Source: Ruegeria sp. THAF57 (GTDB lineage Bacteria > Pseudomonadota > Alphaproteobacteria > Rhodobacterales > Rhodobacteraceae). From it: a stretch of DNA of 64,000 bases. Shown piece after piece: positions 8,196-16,343 of the stretch (position 1 is its first letter; the number at the start of each line of letters is the position of its first letter). The notes under the pieces are model-generated. The model was not told where the DNA came from, ran no database searches, and was given only the letters and a program-made list of their open reading frames with translations. Made by a program: the position numbers and the translations under genes. The DNA lies in NCBI RefSeq assembly GCF_903914075.1, contig NZ_CAIWNQ010000005.1, positions 62,001 through 126,000 of the forward strand, given 5' to 3'.

Positions 8196-8876
8196 ATGAG
8201 CATTCAGGACGATCAGATTAAGCCCGGACCGCAGGGCAGCTCCGCCTATCAGTCCCTGCTGGACGAAATTCGCGCAGGGGCTTTGCTGCCGGGGGATCGT
8301 CTGCGCGAAATAGAGCTGTCGGAACGACTGGGCGTCAGCCGCACCCCTGTGCGGGAAGCGATCCGACAGCTAGAGGCGGATGGGCTGGTTACGCATGTTC
8401 CGCGTCTGGGCGCGACGGTCCGCAGCCTCGACTATGCCGAAGTGATGGAGCTGTATGAGATGCGCGCAGTGCTTGAAGGGACTGCGGCGCGACTGGCTGC
8501 GCGGGCTGCCTCTGACATTGAGTTGGATGAGCTGGACGTTCTCAATGACCGGCTTGCCGAGGCAGGCACAGGGCCGGACGCTGTTCGGATCAACAAGATT
8601 TTCCACGCGACGTTGTTGGATGCGGCAAAGAACAGGTTTCTGACGAAATCCACATTGTCCTTGCAGAAGGCGTTATTGATTCTGGGACCCTCACAGCTTT
8701 TGGACAGTGAACGGGCCGCGTCAGCCGTGGCGGAACACCGGCGCATCATGGCCGCGTTGAAGGCGCGCGACGGTGCTGCGGCAGAATCTGAAATGCGTGC
8801 TCATATCCAGGCGGCGCAACGAATGCGCATCCGCGCGCTGCAGGAGCGCGACCGGGCAAAGGACCGGGATTTATAA
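8196..8876 (+). CDS. GntR-family transcriptional regulator, FCD subfamily
   Basis: 226 residues from ATG 8196. The frame extends back to a TTG at 8148, but that region is the operator palindrome, so the later ATG is preferred. Residues about 15-75 are the winged helix-turn-helix with LSERLGVSRTPVREAIRQLE, the textbook GntR recognition helix. The C-terminal FCD effector domain starts near ELYEMRAVLEGTAARLAA and carries the metal-ligand histidines in NKIFHATLL, VAEHRRIMAAL and MRAHIQAA. It is divergent from the AbrB-family gene and probably senses a carboxylate ligand of the substrate pathway (inference). Confidence 0.9.
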   Translation: MSIQDDQIKPGPQGSSAYQSLLDEIRAGALLPGDRLREIELSERLGVSRTPVREAIRQLEADGLVTHVPRLGATVRSLDYAEVMELYEMRAVLEGTAARLAARAASDIELDELDVLNDRLAEAGTGPDAVRINKIFHATLLDAAKNRFLTKSTLSLQKALLILGPSQLLDSERAASAVAEHRRIMAALKARDGAAAESEMRAHIQAAQRMRIRALQERDRAKDRDL

Positions 8877-8898
8877 GGTGCGGGTAAGCATCGGGCCA

Positions 8899-9774
8899 CT
8901 ATTGGACATAGAGGTCGGGAACCAACCCTTCGGACAGTCTTTTCAGAATGTCGGGCGCGGTGCCCGCTGGCTGAACCGGGCCGTAATAGACATCATATGA
9001 GCCGCCAAGCTTGGCAATCAGCTCTGACACGTATCGCAAAGACGCGACTTTGCGCCCGAACTCGTCGTTGCCCCCACTCAGGACCCCAGCCAGACGGCGC
9101 GTCCGGTAGTAGTGCCGAGAGTTGCGCATGTTTGCCGATGCGGGAACGATTGGAGCCCCGGTCTCTGCTGAAACACGGGTTACCCCGGTCCTCCAGGGAG
9201 GTTCGACCAGACGGCCATCATTCAAATACGGAACCCGGCCAGACCCGAACACAAGCAGGGCGCCGTCTTCCTTGAGGTGTTGCAACATTCCGGCAAGGGT
9301 CTGTCGGGCCGTCAAAACCCTGTCCTTTTGATCCAGATCCACCGGAACGATCAGGTCTCGGCCCAAAAACCGTTCAGCTTCGCGCCCGGCGACAACCTTC
9401 AGGTCCGCGCGATGGTCCTGCAATGCCCCCGCATGGGCAAGAAAATCGAAGGTCCCGATCGGATGGGTCGAGGCGATAACGACCGCGCCTTGGGTCGGAA
9501 TATTCTCAAGCCCGTGTGCGCGTAGCGTGGTTCCGTGGTTCATCTGCAAAACCGCGCGCACCAGCTCTGGCCCGGTGCGTTCACCAAGTTCCAACAATAT
9601 CTCTTCGGTTTCTTTCAGGGCAAAGAAAGCCTGACCAGTCGTGGTGCGGTTGATCCAGTCAACGCCCTCCATCAGGTGCCGCAAGACCCTTAACCTAAAG
9701 TCTGCTCCAACTGGAATGCGCAGACGGGCGCGCAGTAAGTCATCCACCGGATTATCATTCTTGTCGTTGCCCAA
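8899..9774 (-). CDS. Lysophospholipid acyltransferase-like protein (PlsC superfamily)
   Basis: About 291 residues; the first codon is a TTG at 9772-9774 without a clear ribosome binding site, so the start is uncertain. VIASTHPIGTFDF contains a histidine and aspartate like the HxxxxD acyltransferase motif, though with five residues between them, as in hemolysin-type acyltransferases. Farther on, DGALLVFGSGRVPYL and GAPIVPASANMRNSRHYY correspond to the FPEGxxS-like and P-x-x-P blocks. The role may be acylation of a lysolipid at the inner membrane. It lies 172 bases after the DUF6525 gene on the same strand, and co-transcription is possible but not shown. Confidence 0.65.
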   Translation of the reverse strand: MGNDKNDNPVDDLLRARLRIPVGADFRLRVLRHLMEGVDWINRTTTGQAFFALKETEEILLELGERTGPELVRAVLQMNHGTTLRAHGLENIPTQGAVVIASTHPIGTFDFLAHAGALQDHRADLKVVAGREAERFLGRDLIVPVDLDQKDRVLTARQTLAGMLQHLKEDGALLVFGSGRVPYLNDGRLVEPPWRTGVTRVSAETGAPIVPASANMRNSRHYYRTRRLAGVLSGGNDEFGRKVASLRYVSELIAKLGGSYDVYYGPVQPAGTAPDILKRLSEGLVPDLYVQ

Positions 9775-9946
9775 GGCGCGCCCAAATCATAGTAGTGTCG
9801 TGATCACGACGCTTACACGTATTCGGTTTAACTGCGCAACCTTGCGACAGGCTACAGGCTGTTCAACTCTGGATACCGTGTGTTGATGGGGGCTGGGGTG
9901 ACAGGTTTGGAAGTCTTCAGATCGTGTTGGGTCAACTCCAAACGTA

Positions 9947-10204
9947 TCAGGCCGTCGCTGCGCCTGTGCTATCCTTGGCAAGTTGCAAGGCTTCAAGGCG
10001 GCCCAGTTCCTCCAGAGCGCGGCCTTGATCACCTGTTTGGGCCAGCGCATTTTGATAGGCGCGAAGGACCGATCGTGGACGCCAAGGCAACGCGGCCTGA
10101 GATACCCACGCACGCAAGACCGGAGGCAGGCGGTCAAACTCGCGCATCGGATTTTCGGCGCGGCGGCGCTTTCTCAGTCTCGTCTGGCCAAGATTTCGCG
10201 GCAT
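9947..10204 (-). CDS. DUF6525 family small basic protein
   Basis: 85 residues starting at ATG 10202-10204, which overlaps the DUF1826 stop as ATGA. The product is Arg-rich at the start (LRKRRRAENPMREFDRLP) and contains LRAWVSQAALPWRPRSVLRAY, which I recognise as the DUF6525 signature common in Rhodobacterales. Function unknown. The overlap makes it the third gene of the putative zinc-regulated unit cobW-DUF1826-DUF6525, so a role in zinc limitation is a reasonable guess from context alone. Confidence 0.8.
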   Translation of the reverse strand: MPRNLGQTRLRKRRRAENPMREFDRLPPVLRAWVSQAALPWRPRSVLRAYQNALAQTGDQGRALEELGRLEALQLAKDSTGAATA

Positions 10205-10839
10205 CAGACGTCTTCCTCGATGTCAAAAATGGGATCGAGCACCAGAACAAGGCGGGTCTCACCTGTTCCCGCAATTGGTGGCGAGCGATGCAGTAACCCT
10301 GACGGAGGGTTCTGTGGCCAAAGCGTGCCACGCATAACCATGGGGGCACCGGTTGCCACGGTAAACACGCGGTCTGGGTCAAGGCCATCCTTTGACATAC
10401 CGTATTGCGTGCCTGTCCCGCGATAGGTGCAGATCAGGCGCGCGTATAGGGCATCTATGTGGAACTTCCTGCAGGCATTGGTGTTGATCGCGTCCAGGCG
10501 AAGTCGAAGATAGGGCGCGCGCATCATCTCGGCAAACCGCGTGGCGAGGTCTGAGATGTCATCCTCTAACCAAGTGCGTTCTGCGCCTTCGTCCATCCCC
10601 GCCATGCTGCACAAGTGACTCAGGGCGTCCGGAACGGCCTGAGGGCGTAGGACTAGCCGCGCTTTTGGCAGATGCGATGGGTCCAGGGCGTTGATCCATG
10701 CCTGAAATTCTGGCGCAAGTTGACGGCGCCAGATTGTCGCCGCGCACCCCGGCATTTCGATTTTGGCCAATCCGTCCGGCTTATCCGATACGCCCACTCC
10801 GACGGCTGCGCCGTTCAGGTCGGTGCGATGATAGGTCAT
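10204..10839 (-). CDS. DUF1826 domain protein in the zinc operon
   Basis: 211 residues. ATG at 10837-10839 overlaps the upstream GTPase stop (ATGA) and has GGAGGATGCCGC before it; a longer frame to 10863 is not needed. The body contains [45 protein letters not shown] and [17 protein letters not shown], typical of DUF1826, whose conserved His/Asp residues recall a metal-dependent oxygenase fold (inference). In alphaproteobacteria the family is usually adjacent to COG0523 zinc metallochaperones and Zur sites, as here. Its exact role is unknown. Confidence 0.82.
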   Translation of the reverse strand: MTYHRTDLNGAAVGVGVSDKPDGLAKIEMPGCAATIWRRQLAPEFQAWINALDPSHLPKARLVLRPQAVPDALSHLCSMAGMDEGAERTWLEDDISDLATRFAEMMRAPYLRLRLDAINTNACRKFHIDALYARLICTYRGTGTQYGMSKDGLDPDRVFTVATGAPMVMRGTLWPQNPPSGLLHRSPPIAGTGETRLVLVLDPIFDIEEDV

Positions 10840-12050
10840 GCGGCATCCTCCACTCGGCGCCACAGCGGAAACGGGTCAGGCAAGTCAGATGGAAGGGCAT
10901 CCGGCCCGGGTGCAGCGGCCTGAGATAGCAGGCAGGATTCAAGACGGGATTTGAGGGATGGCCAGTCGATGCCTGCACCGATAAACACAATCTCTTGCCG
11001 CCGATCGCCCCAAGGCTCGACCCAGTGTTGTTTGATGTAGTCAAGCACTGACGGGTGATCAGGCCATCTTGTATCGGGCACGGACGCCCACCAAGTTCCG
11101 ATTGGCTTCACGCTGGACAGAGCGCCTGCAAGCGAAAATTCAGCAACCCACTCGGGGCGGGTTGCAATCCAGAAATGACCTTTTGCCCGGATCACACCGG
11201 GCAAATCACCATTCAGCAGCGCGAGGATTTTCTCGGGCTCAAAGGGTTGTCTGGCGCGAAAGACGTAGGACGAAACGCCATACTCTTCGGTTTCCGGCAC
11301 GTGGTCGGCAAAACCATAAAGCTCCTTGACCCACATGGGGTGCTGATGCGCCTTTTCGAAATCGAAAAGGCCAGTGTCCAGAATGGCATCACTGGAAACT
11401 GCGGATTGGTTTGTTTCGATGATTTTTGCATCGGCATTTAGGCTACGGATTATCTTGCGCGCTGCATCGGTGCGTTCCGGGCCGGCATCAGCAACCTTGT
11501 TCAGGATGACAACGTCGGCAAATTCGATCTGGTCGGTTAGTAGATGCACCAGAGTGCGATCATCCTCGTCGCCAAGGGTCTCACCACGATCATGAAGGAA
11601 GTCGTGGCTGGAGTAGTCGTTAAGCAGATTCACCGCGTCAACCACGGTGACCATCGTGTCAAGGCGGGCCACGTCAGACAGGCTTTCACCGTCTTCATCG
11701 CGGAAATCGAAAGTCGCCGCGACAGGCAGGGGCTCTGAGATACCAGTGGACTCAATCAGGAGATAATCAAACCGACTTTCCGCAGCCAGTCGCCGGACCT
11801 CGGCCAGCAGATCATCGCGCAGGGTGCAGCAGATACAGCCATTTGACATTTCAACCAGAGTTTCATCGGTACGGCTGAGCTCCGTTTCGGCCCGAACCAA
11901 ATCAGCGTCGATATTCACTTCGGACATATCATTAACGATGACGGCGACACGACGGCCTTCGCGATTATTGAGAACCCGGTTCAGCAGAGTTGTTTTGCCA
12001 GCTCCAAGAAATCCGGACAGGACAGTGACGGGAAGGCGGGTATCAGTCAT
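10836..12050 (-). CDS. COG0523 (CobW/ZigA-type) GTPase, putative zinc metallochaperone
   Basis: 404 residues starting at ATG 12048-12050. P-loop GFLGAGKTT at residues 13-21, metal-binding CxCC motif (Cys72, Cys74, Cys75 in NGCICC), and a G-protein NKVA motif. The C-terminal CobW_C domain begins near [17 protein letters not shown]. The COG0523 family includes zinc-, cobalt- and nickel-handling chaperones. The Zur-box candidate about 95 bases upstream, the neighbouring znuA/zur genes and DUF1826 favour zinc. It heads an operon of three overlapping genes on the minus strand. Confidence 0.9.
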   Translation of the reverse strand: MTDTRLPVTVLSGFLGAGKTTLLNRVLNNREGRRVAVIVNDMSEVNIDADLVRAETELSRTDETLVEMSNGCICCTLRDDLLAEVRRLAAESRFDYLLIESTGISEPLPVAATFDFRDEDGESLSDVARLDTMVTVVDAVNLLNDYSSHDFLHDRGETLGDEDDRTLVHLLTDQIEFADVVILNKVADAGPERTDAARKIIRSLNADAKIIETNQSAVSSDAILDTGLFDFEKAHQHPMWVKELYGFADHVPETEEYGVSSYVFRARQPFEPEKILALLNGDLPGVIRAKGHFWIATRPEWVAEFSLAGALSSVKPIGTWWASVPDTRWPDHPSVLDYIKQHWVEPWGDRRQEIVFIGAGIDWPSLKSRLESCLLSQAAAPGPDALPSDLPDPFPLWRRVEDAA

Positions 12051-12353
12051 GGCTTAAAAACACTTCTTCTTTCGTGGTGGGTTTGGGGCGACGGGTTCGC
12101 AAGATGTTGGCGTGGGGTGGGAGGTCGTAACTTAGGTTAGGAAATGTAATAACGTAACAATATGGAGATGTAAACCACATGCGCCTCGTGGATGTTTGCG
12201 GATTGGGGCTAAGGCTGTCGGTCTTTCGTTCGGTTTTCGATCGAATTTGAAAACGTCAGAGGATCGCGATCACTCGGAACTTGGGCAAACACTCACTTGC
12301 GATGCCGCTGACGTTCAGCCCGACCGAATTTTGAACTTCGGCCGGGCAGGGGA
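12051..12353. other. Intergenic region between the GTPase and znuA
   Basis: About 300 bases. It holds the promoter of the GTPase operon with the Zur-box candidate at 12145-12159. Near the znuA end, CCGACCGAA (12319-12327) and TTCGGCCGG (12336-12344) can form a stem with one mismatch and may protect the znuA 3' end; no T-run follows on the minus strand, so it is not a classical terminator. No protein gene is supported. Confidence 0.5.
12145..12159. promoter_or_regulatory. Candidate Zur box upstream of the CobW-type GTPase operon
   Basis: TGTAATAACGTAACA fits TGTNAT-N3-RTNACA, an imperfect palindrome with the dyad pattern I expect for alphaproteobacterial Zur sites. The same pattern occurs at 13496-13510 beside znuA/zur. 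It lies in an AT-rich stretch suitable for a promoter, about 95 bases before the GTPase start. Confidence 0.65.
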
Positions 12354-13484
12354 TCAAAGGCAATCGGCCAGTGTTTGCGCCATGTTGCGAATGACTTGGG
12401 AGTAAAGCGCCGCTCCGGGTTCAAGATCAGAGCCGAGCGGGTCGATTACTGCGGTATTGGCGTCGGCACCATCCATCACAACCTCGACGATCCCAGGATT
12501 GAACTGCGGTTCGGCCAGAACGCATTTCACGCCTTCGTCCTTGATGCGTGCCTGGATTTCAGCAATGCGGGCAGGGCTTGGGTCGGATGCATCACCAATC
12601 GAAATTGCGCCAGAGGCGGGGAAATCAAACGCATTCTCGAAATACTGGTAGGCATCGTGGAACACGATAAAGCTGCCTCCTCGGACCGGTTCGAGCGTTT
12701 CGGCGATCTCGGCAGACAGGGCCGCCATTTCTTCTCGCGCCGCCGCAGCATTTGCGAAATACGTACCGGCGTTGTCCGGATCTGCCGCAGATAGCTGGGC
12801 GGCGATCACATTCAGCCACGTATTTGCGTTCTCTGGCGACAACCAGGCGTGCGGGTCATGGTCCCCATGCGCGTGACCATCGTGGTCGTCATGCCCTTCG
12901 TGGTCTGCATGATCTTCGTGGTCATGATCATCATGATCGTCGTGGCTGTCATGATCATCATGGGCATGTTCATCGTCATGACCTTTGGTTTCAGCATGGT
13001 TGTCATGGTCGTCATGTTTGGCGTGATCGTCGTGATCATGCTCATCGCTGTGATCTTCGTGATCCTTGTCTTCGGCGTGTTCGTCGTGCCCGTGGTCATC
13101 GTGATCGTCATGATCGTGGGCTTCAAACAGGGCGTTCTCACGGAAATCCAGAAGAATTGTTCCATCCGTTTCCAACAGGGTCGTGACGGTGGCGCCGTCA
13201 GCAAGGGTCTCGACAGCCCCTTCCATCCACGGTGTCAGGCCTTCACCCATCCAAAAAACCAAGTTGGCGTCTTGCAGCGCTGCAGCTTCTGAGGGGCGCA
13301 GATTGTATTCGTGCGGCGAGGCACCCGGTGAGATGATCAGGTCGGGCGTTCCGACACCTTCCATAACCCGTGCCACAAGCGAGTGAACTGGCGCGATATC
13401 GACCGCGACATTGGGTACATCCGCCAAGGCCGTTCCGCCCATGAATGCAGCGGTGATAGATAGTGGGAGAAGCTTTCTGGACAT
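12354..13484 (-). CDS. znuA: Zinc ABC transporter substrate-binding protein with very long His/Asp-rich loop
   Basis: 376 residues; signal peptide 1-21, mature start near DVPNVAV. Zinc-ligand positions of the ZnuA/TroA fold are visible: His34 in APVHSLVARV, His58 in SPHEYNLRPS, His212 in DPHAWLSP, and His near FIVFHDAYQYF. Residues about 123-212 form an almost purely His/Asp/Glu loop with 30 histidines in 90 residues, much longer than in E. coli ZnuA; such loops bind extra zinc and help capture at low concentration. It is divergent from zur-znuCB across a Zur box and delivers zinc to ZnuBC. Confidence 0.95.
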   Translation of the reverse strand: MSRKLLPLSITAAFMGGTALADVPNVAVDIAPVHSLVARVMEGVGTPDLIISPGASPHEYNLRPSEAAALQDANLVFWMGEGLTPWMEGAVETLADGATVTTLLETDGTILLDFRENALFEAHDHDDHDDHGHDEHAEDKDHEDHSDEHDHDDHAKHDDHDNHAETKGHDDEHAHDDHDSHDDHDDHDHEDHADHEGHDDHDGHAHGDHDPHAWLSPENANTWLNVIAAQLSAADPDNAGTYFANAAAAREEMAALSAEIAETLEPVRGGSFIVFHDAYQYFENAFDFPASGAISIGDASDPSPARIAEIQARIKDEGVKCVLAEPQFNPGIVEVVMDGADANTAVIDPLGSDLEPGAALYSQVIRNMAQTLADCL

Positions 13485-13495
13485 CAGACCCTCTG

Positions 13496-13510
13496 TGTGA
13501 TTTTATAACA
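13496..13510. promoter_or_regulatory. Candidate Zur box in the znuA / zur-znuCB divergent promoter
   Basis: TGTGATTTTATAACA (half-sites TGTGAT and ATAACA around TTT). It sits in the 56-base gap between the znuA start codon and the zur start and could repress both directions. It shares the TGTNAT-N3-RTNACA form with the site at 12145-12159. Confidence 0.75.
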
Positions 13511-13540
13511 TTGCGAGCGGCATACATGATATGGAATAAC

Positions 13541-14053
13541 ATGACAAGTGATACGCAACCCGAAATAACCGGGGATACGGCCCCGGTTGGGTTCCAAAAG
13601 CATGACCACAAGACGTGCGTTGCAACCGGGCTGTCCGCAGCGGAAACCCGGTGCAAGGAAGAAGGGCTGCGTCTGACGCCAGTCCGTCGCAGGGTTCTGG
13701 AAATGCTGTTGCAAGAGCATCGCGCGCTGGGCGCGTATGCGATACTCGACCGATTGCGCGAGGAAGGCTATGGGTCACAGCCTCCGGTGGCGTATCGTGC
13801 ACTCGACTTTCTTGCTCAGAATGGGTTCGTGCATAAGATTGAGCGACTGAACGCCTTTGTTGCCTGTTCTCACCCAGGGGCCTCTCATTCGCCGGCCTTC
13901 ATGATTTGCCGAAAATGCGACGCCGTGGCCGAGGCGCAATCCACACCGGCCAAAGGTGTTTTGGGGGCTGCGGCACGCGCGGCGGGTTTCGAAATTGAAC
14001 GAACGGTTGTAGAAGCCGAAGGGCTTTGCCCTGACTGCACCGAAAAGGCGTAG
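13541..14053 (+). CDS. zur: Fur-family zinc uptake regulator
   Basis: 170 residues. ATG 13541 has a GGA five bases upstream; ATG 13526 is a weaker alternative, and the frame extends further back only through the Zur box. The winged helix covers about residues 40-105 (LRLTPVRRRVLEMLLQEHRALGAYAILDRL, abbreviated at its ends by the Fur pattern), followed by the dimerisation domain. Structural zinc cysteines are present as Cys123/Cys126 (CRKC) and Cys163/Cys166 (CPDC). The long N-terminal extension contains extra His and Cys. Encoded upstream of znuC, so it likely autoregulates through the shared Zur box. Confidence 0.93.
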   Translation: MTSDTQPEITGDTAPVGFQKHDHKTCVATGLSAAETRCKEEGLRLTPVRRRVLEMLLQEHRALGAYAILDRLREEGYGSQPPVAYRALDFLAQNGFVHKIERLNAFVACSHPGASHSPAFMICRKCDAVAEAQSTPAKGVLGAAARAAGFEIERTVVEAEGLCPDCTEKA

Positions 14054-14055
14054 AA

Positions 14056-14787
14056 ATGACCCTGATCACCGTTGAAAAACTCAGCGTACGGTACGGTGCG
14101 AACACCGTTCTGCACAATGTGGATATGACGATTGAGGCAGGTGAGATCGTTACCATCGTTGGCCCGAACGGATCAGGCAAGACCAGTCTGCTTAGGGCTA
14201 TCATCGGCGCGACCAATCCCTCTGCTGGCCATGTTTCCAGGAAGCCCGGACTGAAAATCGGCTATGTGCCGCAAAAACTGCATGTTGACCCGACATTGCC
14301 GATCTCGGTTGCAAGGTTCATGCGCCTGACACACCGCGTTTCGAAAGATGACTGCGCTGCGGCGCTGGCGGCGGCGGGTGTGCCGGATCTTTTGAAGCGC
14401 CAGATGTCCCAACTGTCCGGGGGCCAGTTTCAGCGCGTATTGCTGGCGCGGGCTTTGATCAATCGCCCTGACATCCTTTTGCTGGATGAAGCCACGCAAG
14501 GCCTCGACCAGCGAGGCTCGGCCAGTTTTTACCAGCAGATCGAGGCGGTTAGGCAGGAAACCGGCTGCGCCATTTTGATGATCAGCCACGAGTTGCACGT
14601 TGTGATGAGTGCATCGGACAGGGTAATCTGCCTCAATGGTCATGTCTGCTGCGAGGGGTCGCCTGCCGTGGTTGCATCGGCACCGGAATACCGCGCCCTG
14701 TTTGGAACAGGCACCGGTGGCGCGCTTGCCCTGTATCGCCACGAACATGATCACAATCACGACCACTCTCACGAAGCGGCAGAATAA
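14056..14787 (+). CDS. znuC: Zinc ABC transporter ATP-binding protein
   Basis: 243 residues, two bases after zur. Walker A GPNGSGKTS, signature LSGGQFQRVLLARAL and Walker B DILLLDEATQGLD, then an H-loop in MISHELHVV. The C-terminus ends in a short His-rich tail (YRHEHDHNHDHSHEAAE), a known ZnuC feature that fits zinc. It energises ZnuB. Its stop shares one base with the znuB start. Confidence 0.95.
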   Translation: MTLITVEKLSVRYGANTVLHNVDMTIEAGEIVTIVGPNGSGKTSLLRAIIGATNPSAGHVSRKPGLKIGYVPQKLHVDPTLPISVARFMRLTHRVSKDDCAAALAAAGVPDLLKRQMSQLSGGQFQRVLLARALINRPDILLLDEATQGLDQRGSASFYQQIEAVRQETGCAILMISHELHVVMSASDRVICLNGHVCCEGSPAVVASAPEYRALFGTGTGGALALYRHEHDHNHDHSHEAAE

Positions 14788-15584
14788 TGCTTGATGATTT
14801 TATGACGCGGGCAACGCTCGCCGGTATTGGCGTGGCAATTGCAGCCGCCCCCCTTGGCTGTTTTGTTGTCTGGCGGCGCATGGCGTATTTTGGGGACGCT
14901 ACGGCCCATGCCGCGATCCTGGGGGTTGCCCTGTCGCTGGCATTCCAGATGTCAATCTTTCTGGGAACGTTGGTTGTCGCGCTCATCATGGCGCTGGCCG
15001 TCACAATGCTATCCGGTCGCGGTTATGCCATGGATACGCTTCTTGGGGTTATGGCGCATTCGTCGCTTGCCTTTGGCCTTGTCGCAGTGTCGTTCTTGTC
15101 CGGCATTCGCATCGACCTGATGGCCTATCTTTTTGGTGACATACTGTCAGTTTCGCGCACCGATCTTGTCGTGATCTGGGGCGGGGCCGCGCTGGTCGTC
15201 GCGTTGATCGTATGGCGATGGTCGCAACTGCTGACTGCTACGCTGAACGAAGAATTGGCCTACGCCACTGGGTTCGACCCCAAGCGCGAGCAGTTGATCC
15301 TGACTTTGTCTCTGGCGGTTACGGTAGCTGTCGCGATCAAGGTTGTGGGCGTGTTGCTCATCGCCGCGATGCTGATCATTCCGGCAGCGGCCGCGCGCAG
15401 CCTGGCGCGATCCCCGGAAACGATGGCATTGATTGCCGCGGCAATCGGGGCTTTCTCGGCTGTTGCAGGGTTGCGCGCTGCTTATGTGTTTGACACACCG
15501 GCGGGTCCCTCAATCGTCTGCGTGGCTGCAGTTTTGTTTGTCGGTTTCAGCCTCACGGGATGGCGGTCGCGAAGCGGGGTATAG
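14787..15584 (+). CDS. znuB: Zinc ABC transporter permease
   Basis: 265 residues with eight or so hydrophobic segments of the ABC-3 family. WRRMAYFGDATAHAAILGVAL near the N-terminus and AIKVVGVLLIAAMLIIPAA toward the end are characteristic. Start ATG overlaps the znuC stop (TAATG). Last gene of zur-znuC-znuB; a B12 riboswitch begins about 110 bases downstream. Confidence 0.95.
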   Translation: MLDDFMTRATLAGIGVAIAAAPLGCFVVWRRMAYFGDATAHAAILGVALSLAFQMSIFLGTLVVALIMALAVTMLSGRGYAMDTLLGVMAHSSLAFGLVAVSFLSGIRIDLMAYLFGDILSVSRTDLVVIWGGAALVVALIVWRWSQLLTATLNEELAYATGFDPKREQLILTLSLAVTVAVAIKVVGVLLIAAMLIIPAAAARSLARSPETMALIAAAIGAFSAVAGLRAAYVFDTPAGPSIVCVAAVLFVGFSLTGWRSRSGV

Positions 15585-15694
15585 GGCAACTGTACTTTGG
15601 ATTGATTTAGCTGGGTGTCTCGTCTGCCAAAAACTGAGTGGCTGCGACAACATTGTTGTTGACCTGATCTGTGATCTCGGGCACCCGTTCGGAT

Positions 15695-15872
15695 GATGGT
15701 TCCCGATGGTGCGCCCAAGGGATGAAAAGGGAATACGGTGAGGCTGCTGTTTGGCGCCAAGTCCGTGACTGCCCCCGCAACTGTAAGCGGTGAGCGACGC
15801 CAAAAACCCACTGGCCCCAGTGCCGGGAAGGATGGCCAAGCATCGACCCGCAAGTCAGGAGACCTGCCATCA
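15695..15872 (+). ncRNA. Cobalamin riboswitch (AdoCbl type)
   Basis: All conserved blocks are present in order: AAAAGGGAATACGGTGAGGC around 15725-15744, GACTGCCCCCGCAACTGTAA around 15767-15785, the CCACTGG/GCCGGGAAGG arm near 15808-15831, and the B12 box AAGTCAGGAGACCTGCCAT at 15852-15870. Binding of adenosylcobalamin should shut off the downstream DUF1636-ABC importer operon. The expression platform probably involves the ribosome binding site at 15903-15910, which precedes a short leader ORF rather than the DUF1636 gene itself. Confidence 0.95.
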
Positions 15873-15916
15873 AGTGTTAACCAACCCGGGGCGGGGCGTC
15901 CTGGAAGGAGGCTTTG

Positions 15917-16003
15917 ATGACACGAGCACATCGTGTTTACATTTCCGGCACTGTCTGCCCGCGCTTTGAAGCAGGCGGAGGAAACCATGCCGTCAGCGCC
16001 TGA
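15917..16003 (+). CDS. Short leader ORF behind the B12 riboswitch, 28 codons
   Basis: ATG 15917 follows GGAAGGAGGCTTTG, the strongest ribosome binding site in this leader. The frame ends at TGA 16001-16003, overlapping the DUF1636 start (15987) by 17 bases in another frame. The binding site of the DUF1636 gene (GGAGGA, 15977-15982) lies inside this ORF. The 28-residue product (starts MTRAHRVYIS, ends NHAVSA) is too short to classify. A translational-coupling role is plausible: the riboswitch could gate this start and only indirectly the real gene. Confidence 0.5.
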   Translation: MTRAHRVYISGTVCPRFEAGGGNHAVSA

Positions 16004-16343
16004 CCATTTTCTTCTCATCTGCAAAACATGTCAGGGTGAGGCACACGCGCAGGGCTTGTCCGACGCGGTGTTCGACCGTTTGCCCAATGGTTTTTCCATC
16101 CGCATGGTCGATTGCATGGCCGGATGCGCGCGGCCTGTGACGGTTGGGTTTCAGGCAGTCGACAAAGCGCAGTACCTTTTTGGTGACATTCAGGATGCGC
16201 AGGATATCCAGGCACTGACTGAGTTTGCCCGCCAATACCAAAACAGCGCAGATGGTTGGACCAATGCGACCGAGCGTCCGGAACCACTGTTCATAAAGAC
16301 ACTGTCCCGCATGCCCCGCATTGAAAAAGGGGTGTGTCCATGA
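15987..16343 (+). CDS. DUF1636 family Cys-rich protein of the B12-controlled importer operon
   Basis: 118 residues; ATG 15987 behind GGAGGAAACC. Cys12/Cys15 (CKTC) and Cys43/Cys47 (DCMAGCARPVTVGF) give the thioredoxin-like, 2Fe-2S ferredoxin-type pattern of DUF1636. The family commonly appears with cobalamin riboswitches and BtuFCD- or cobalt-type importers, so it may handle cobalt or a corrinoid, but no activity is known to me. Its stop overlaps the ATPase start (ATGA), consistent with one transcript. Confidence 0.8.
   Translation: MPSAPDHFLLICKTCQGEAHAQGLSDAVFDRLPNGFSIRMVDCMAGCARPVTVGFQAVDKAQYLFGDIQDAQDIQALTEFARQYQNSADGWTNATERPEPLFIKTLSRMPRIEKGVCP

Noticed and set aside
12890..13110. Short-period repeats resembling a CRISPR or minisatellite
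   Set aside because: The periodicity comes from His-Asp codons of znuA; no spacers, no constant repeat length and no cas genes.
12849..13292. Long plus-strand frame of 147 codons, very rich in Val, Ile and Met, opposite znuA
   Set aside because: It is the antisense reading of the His/Asp codons (CAT/GAC) of the ZnuA loop, which yields Met/Val/Ile strings. No ribosome binding site and no independent support.
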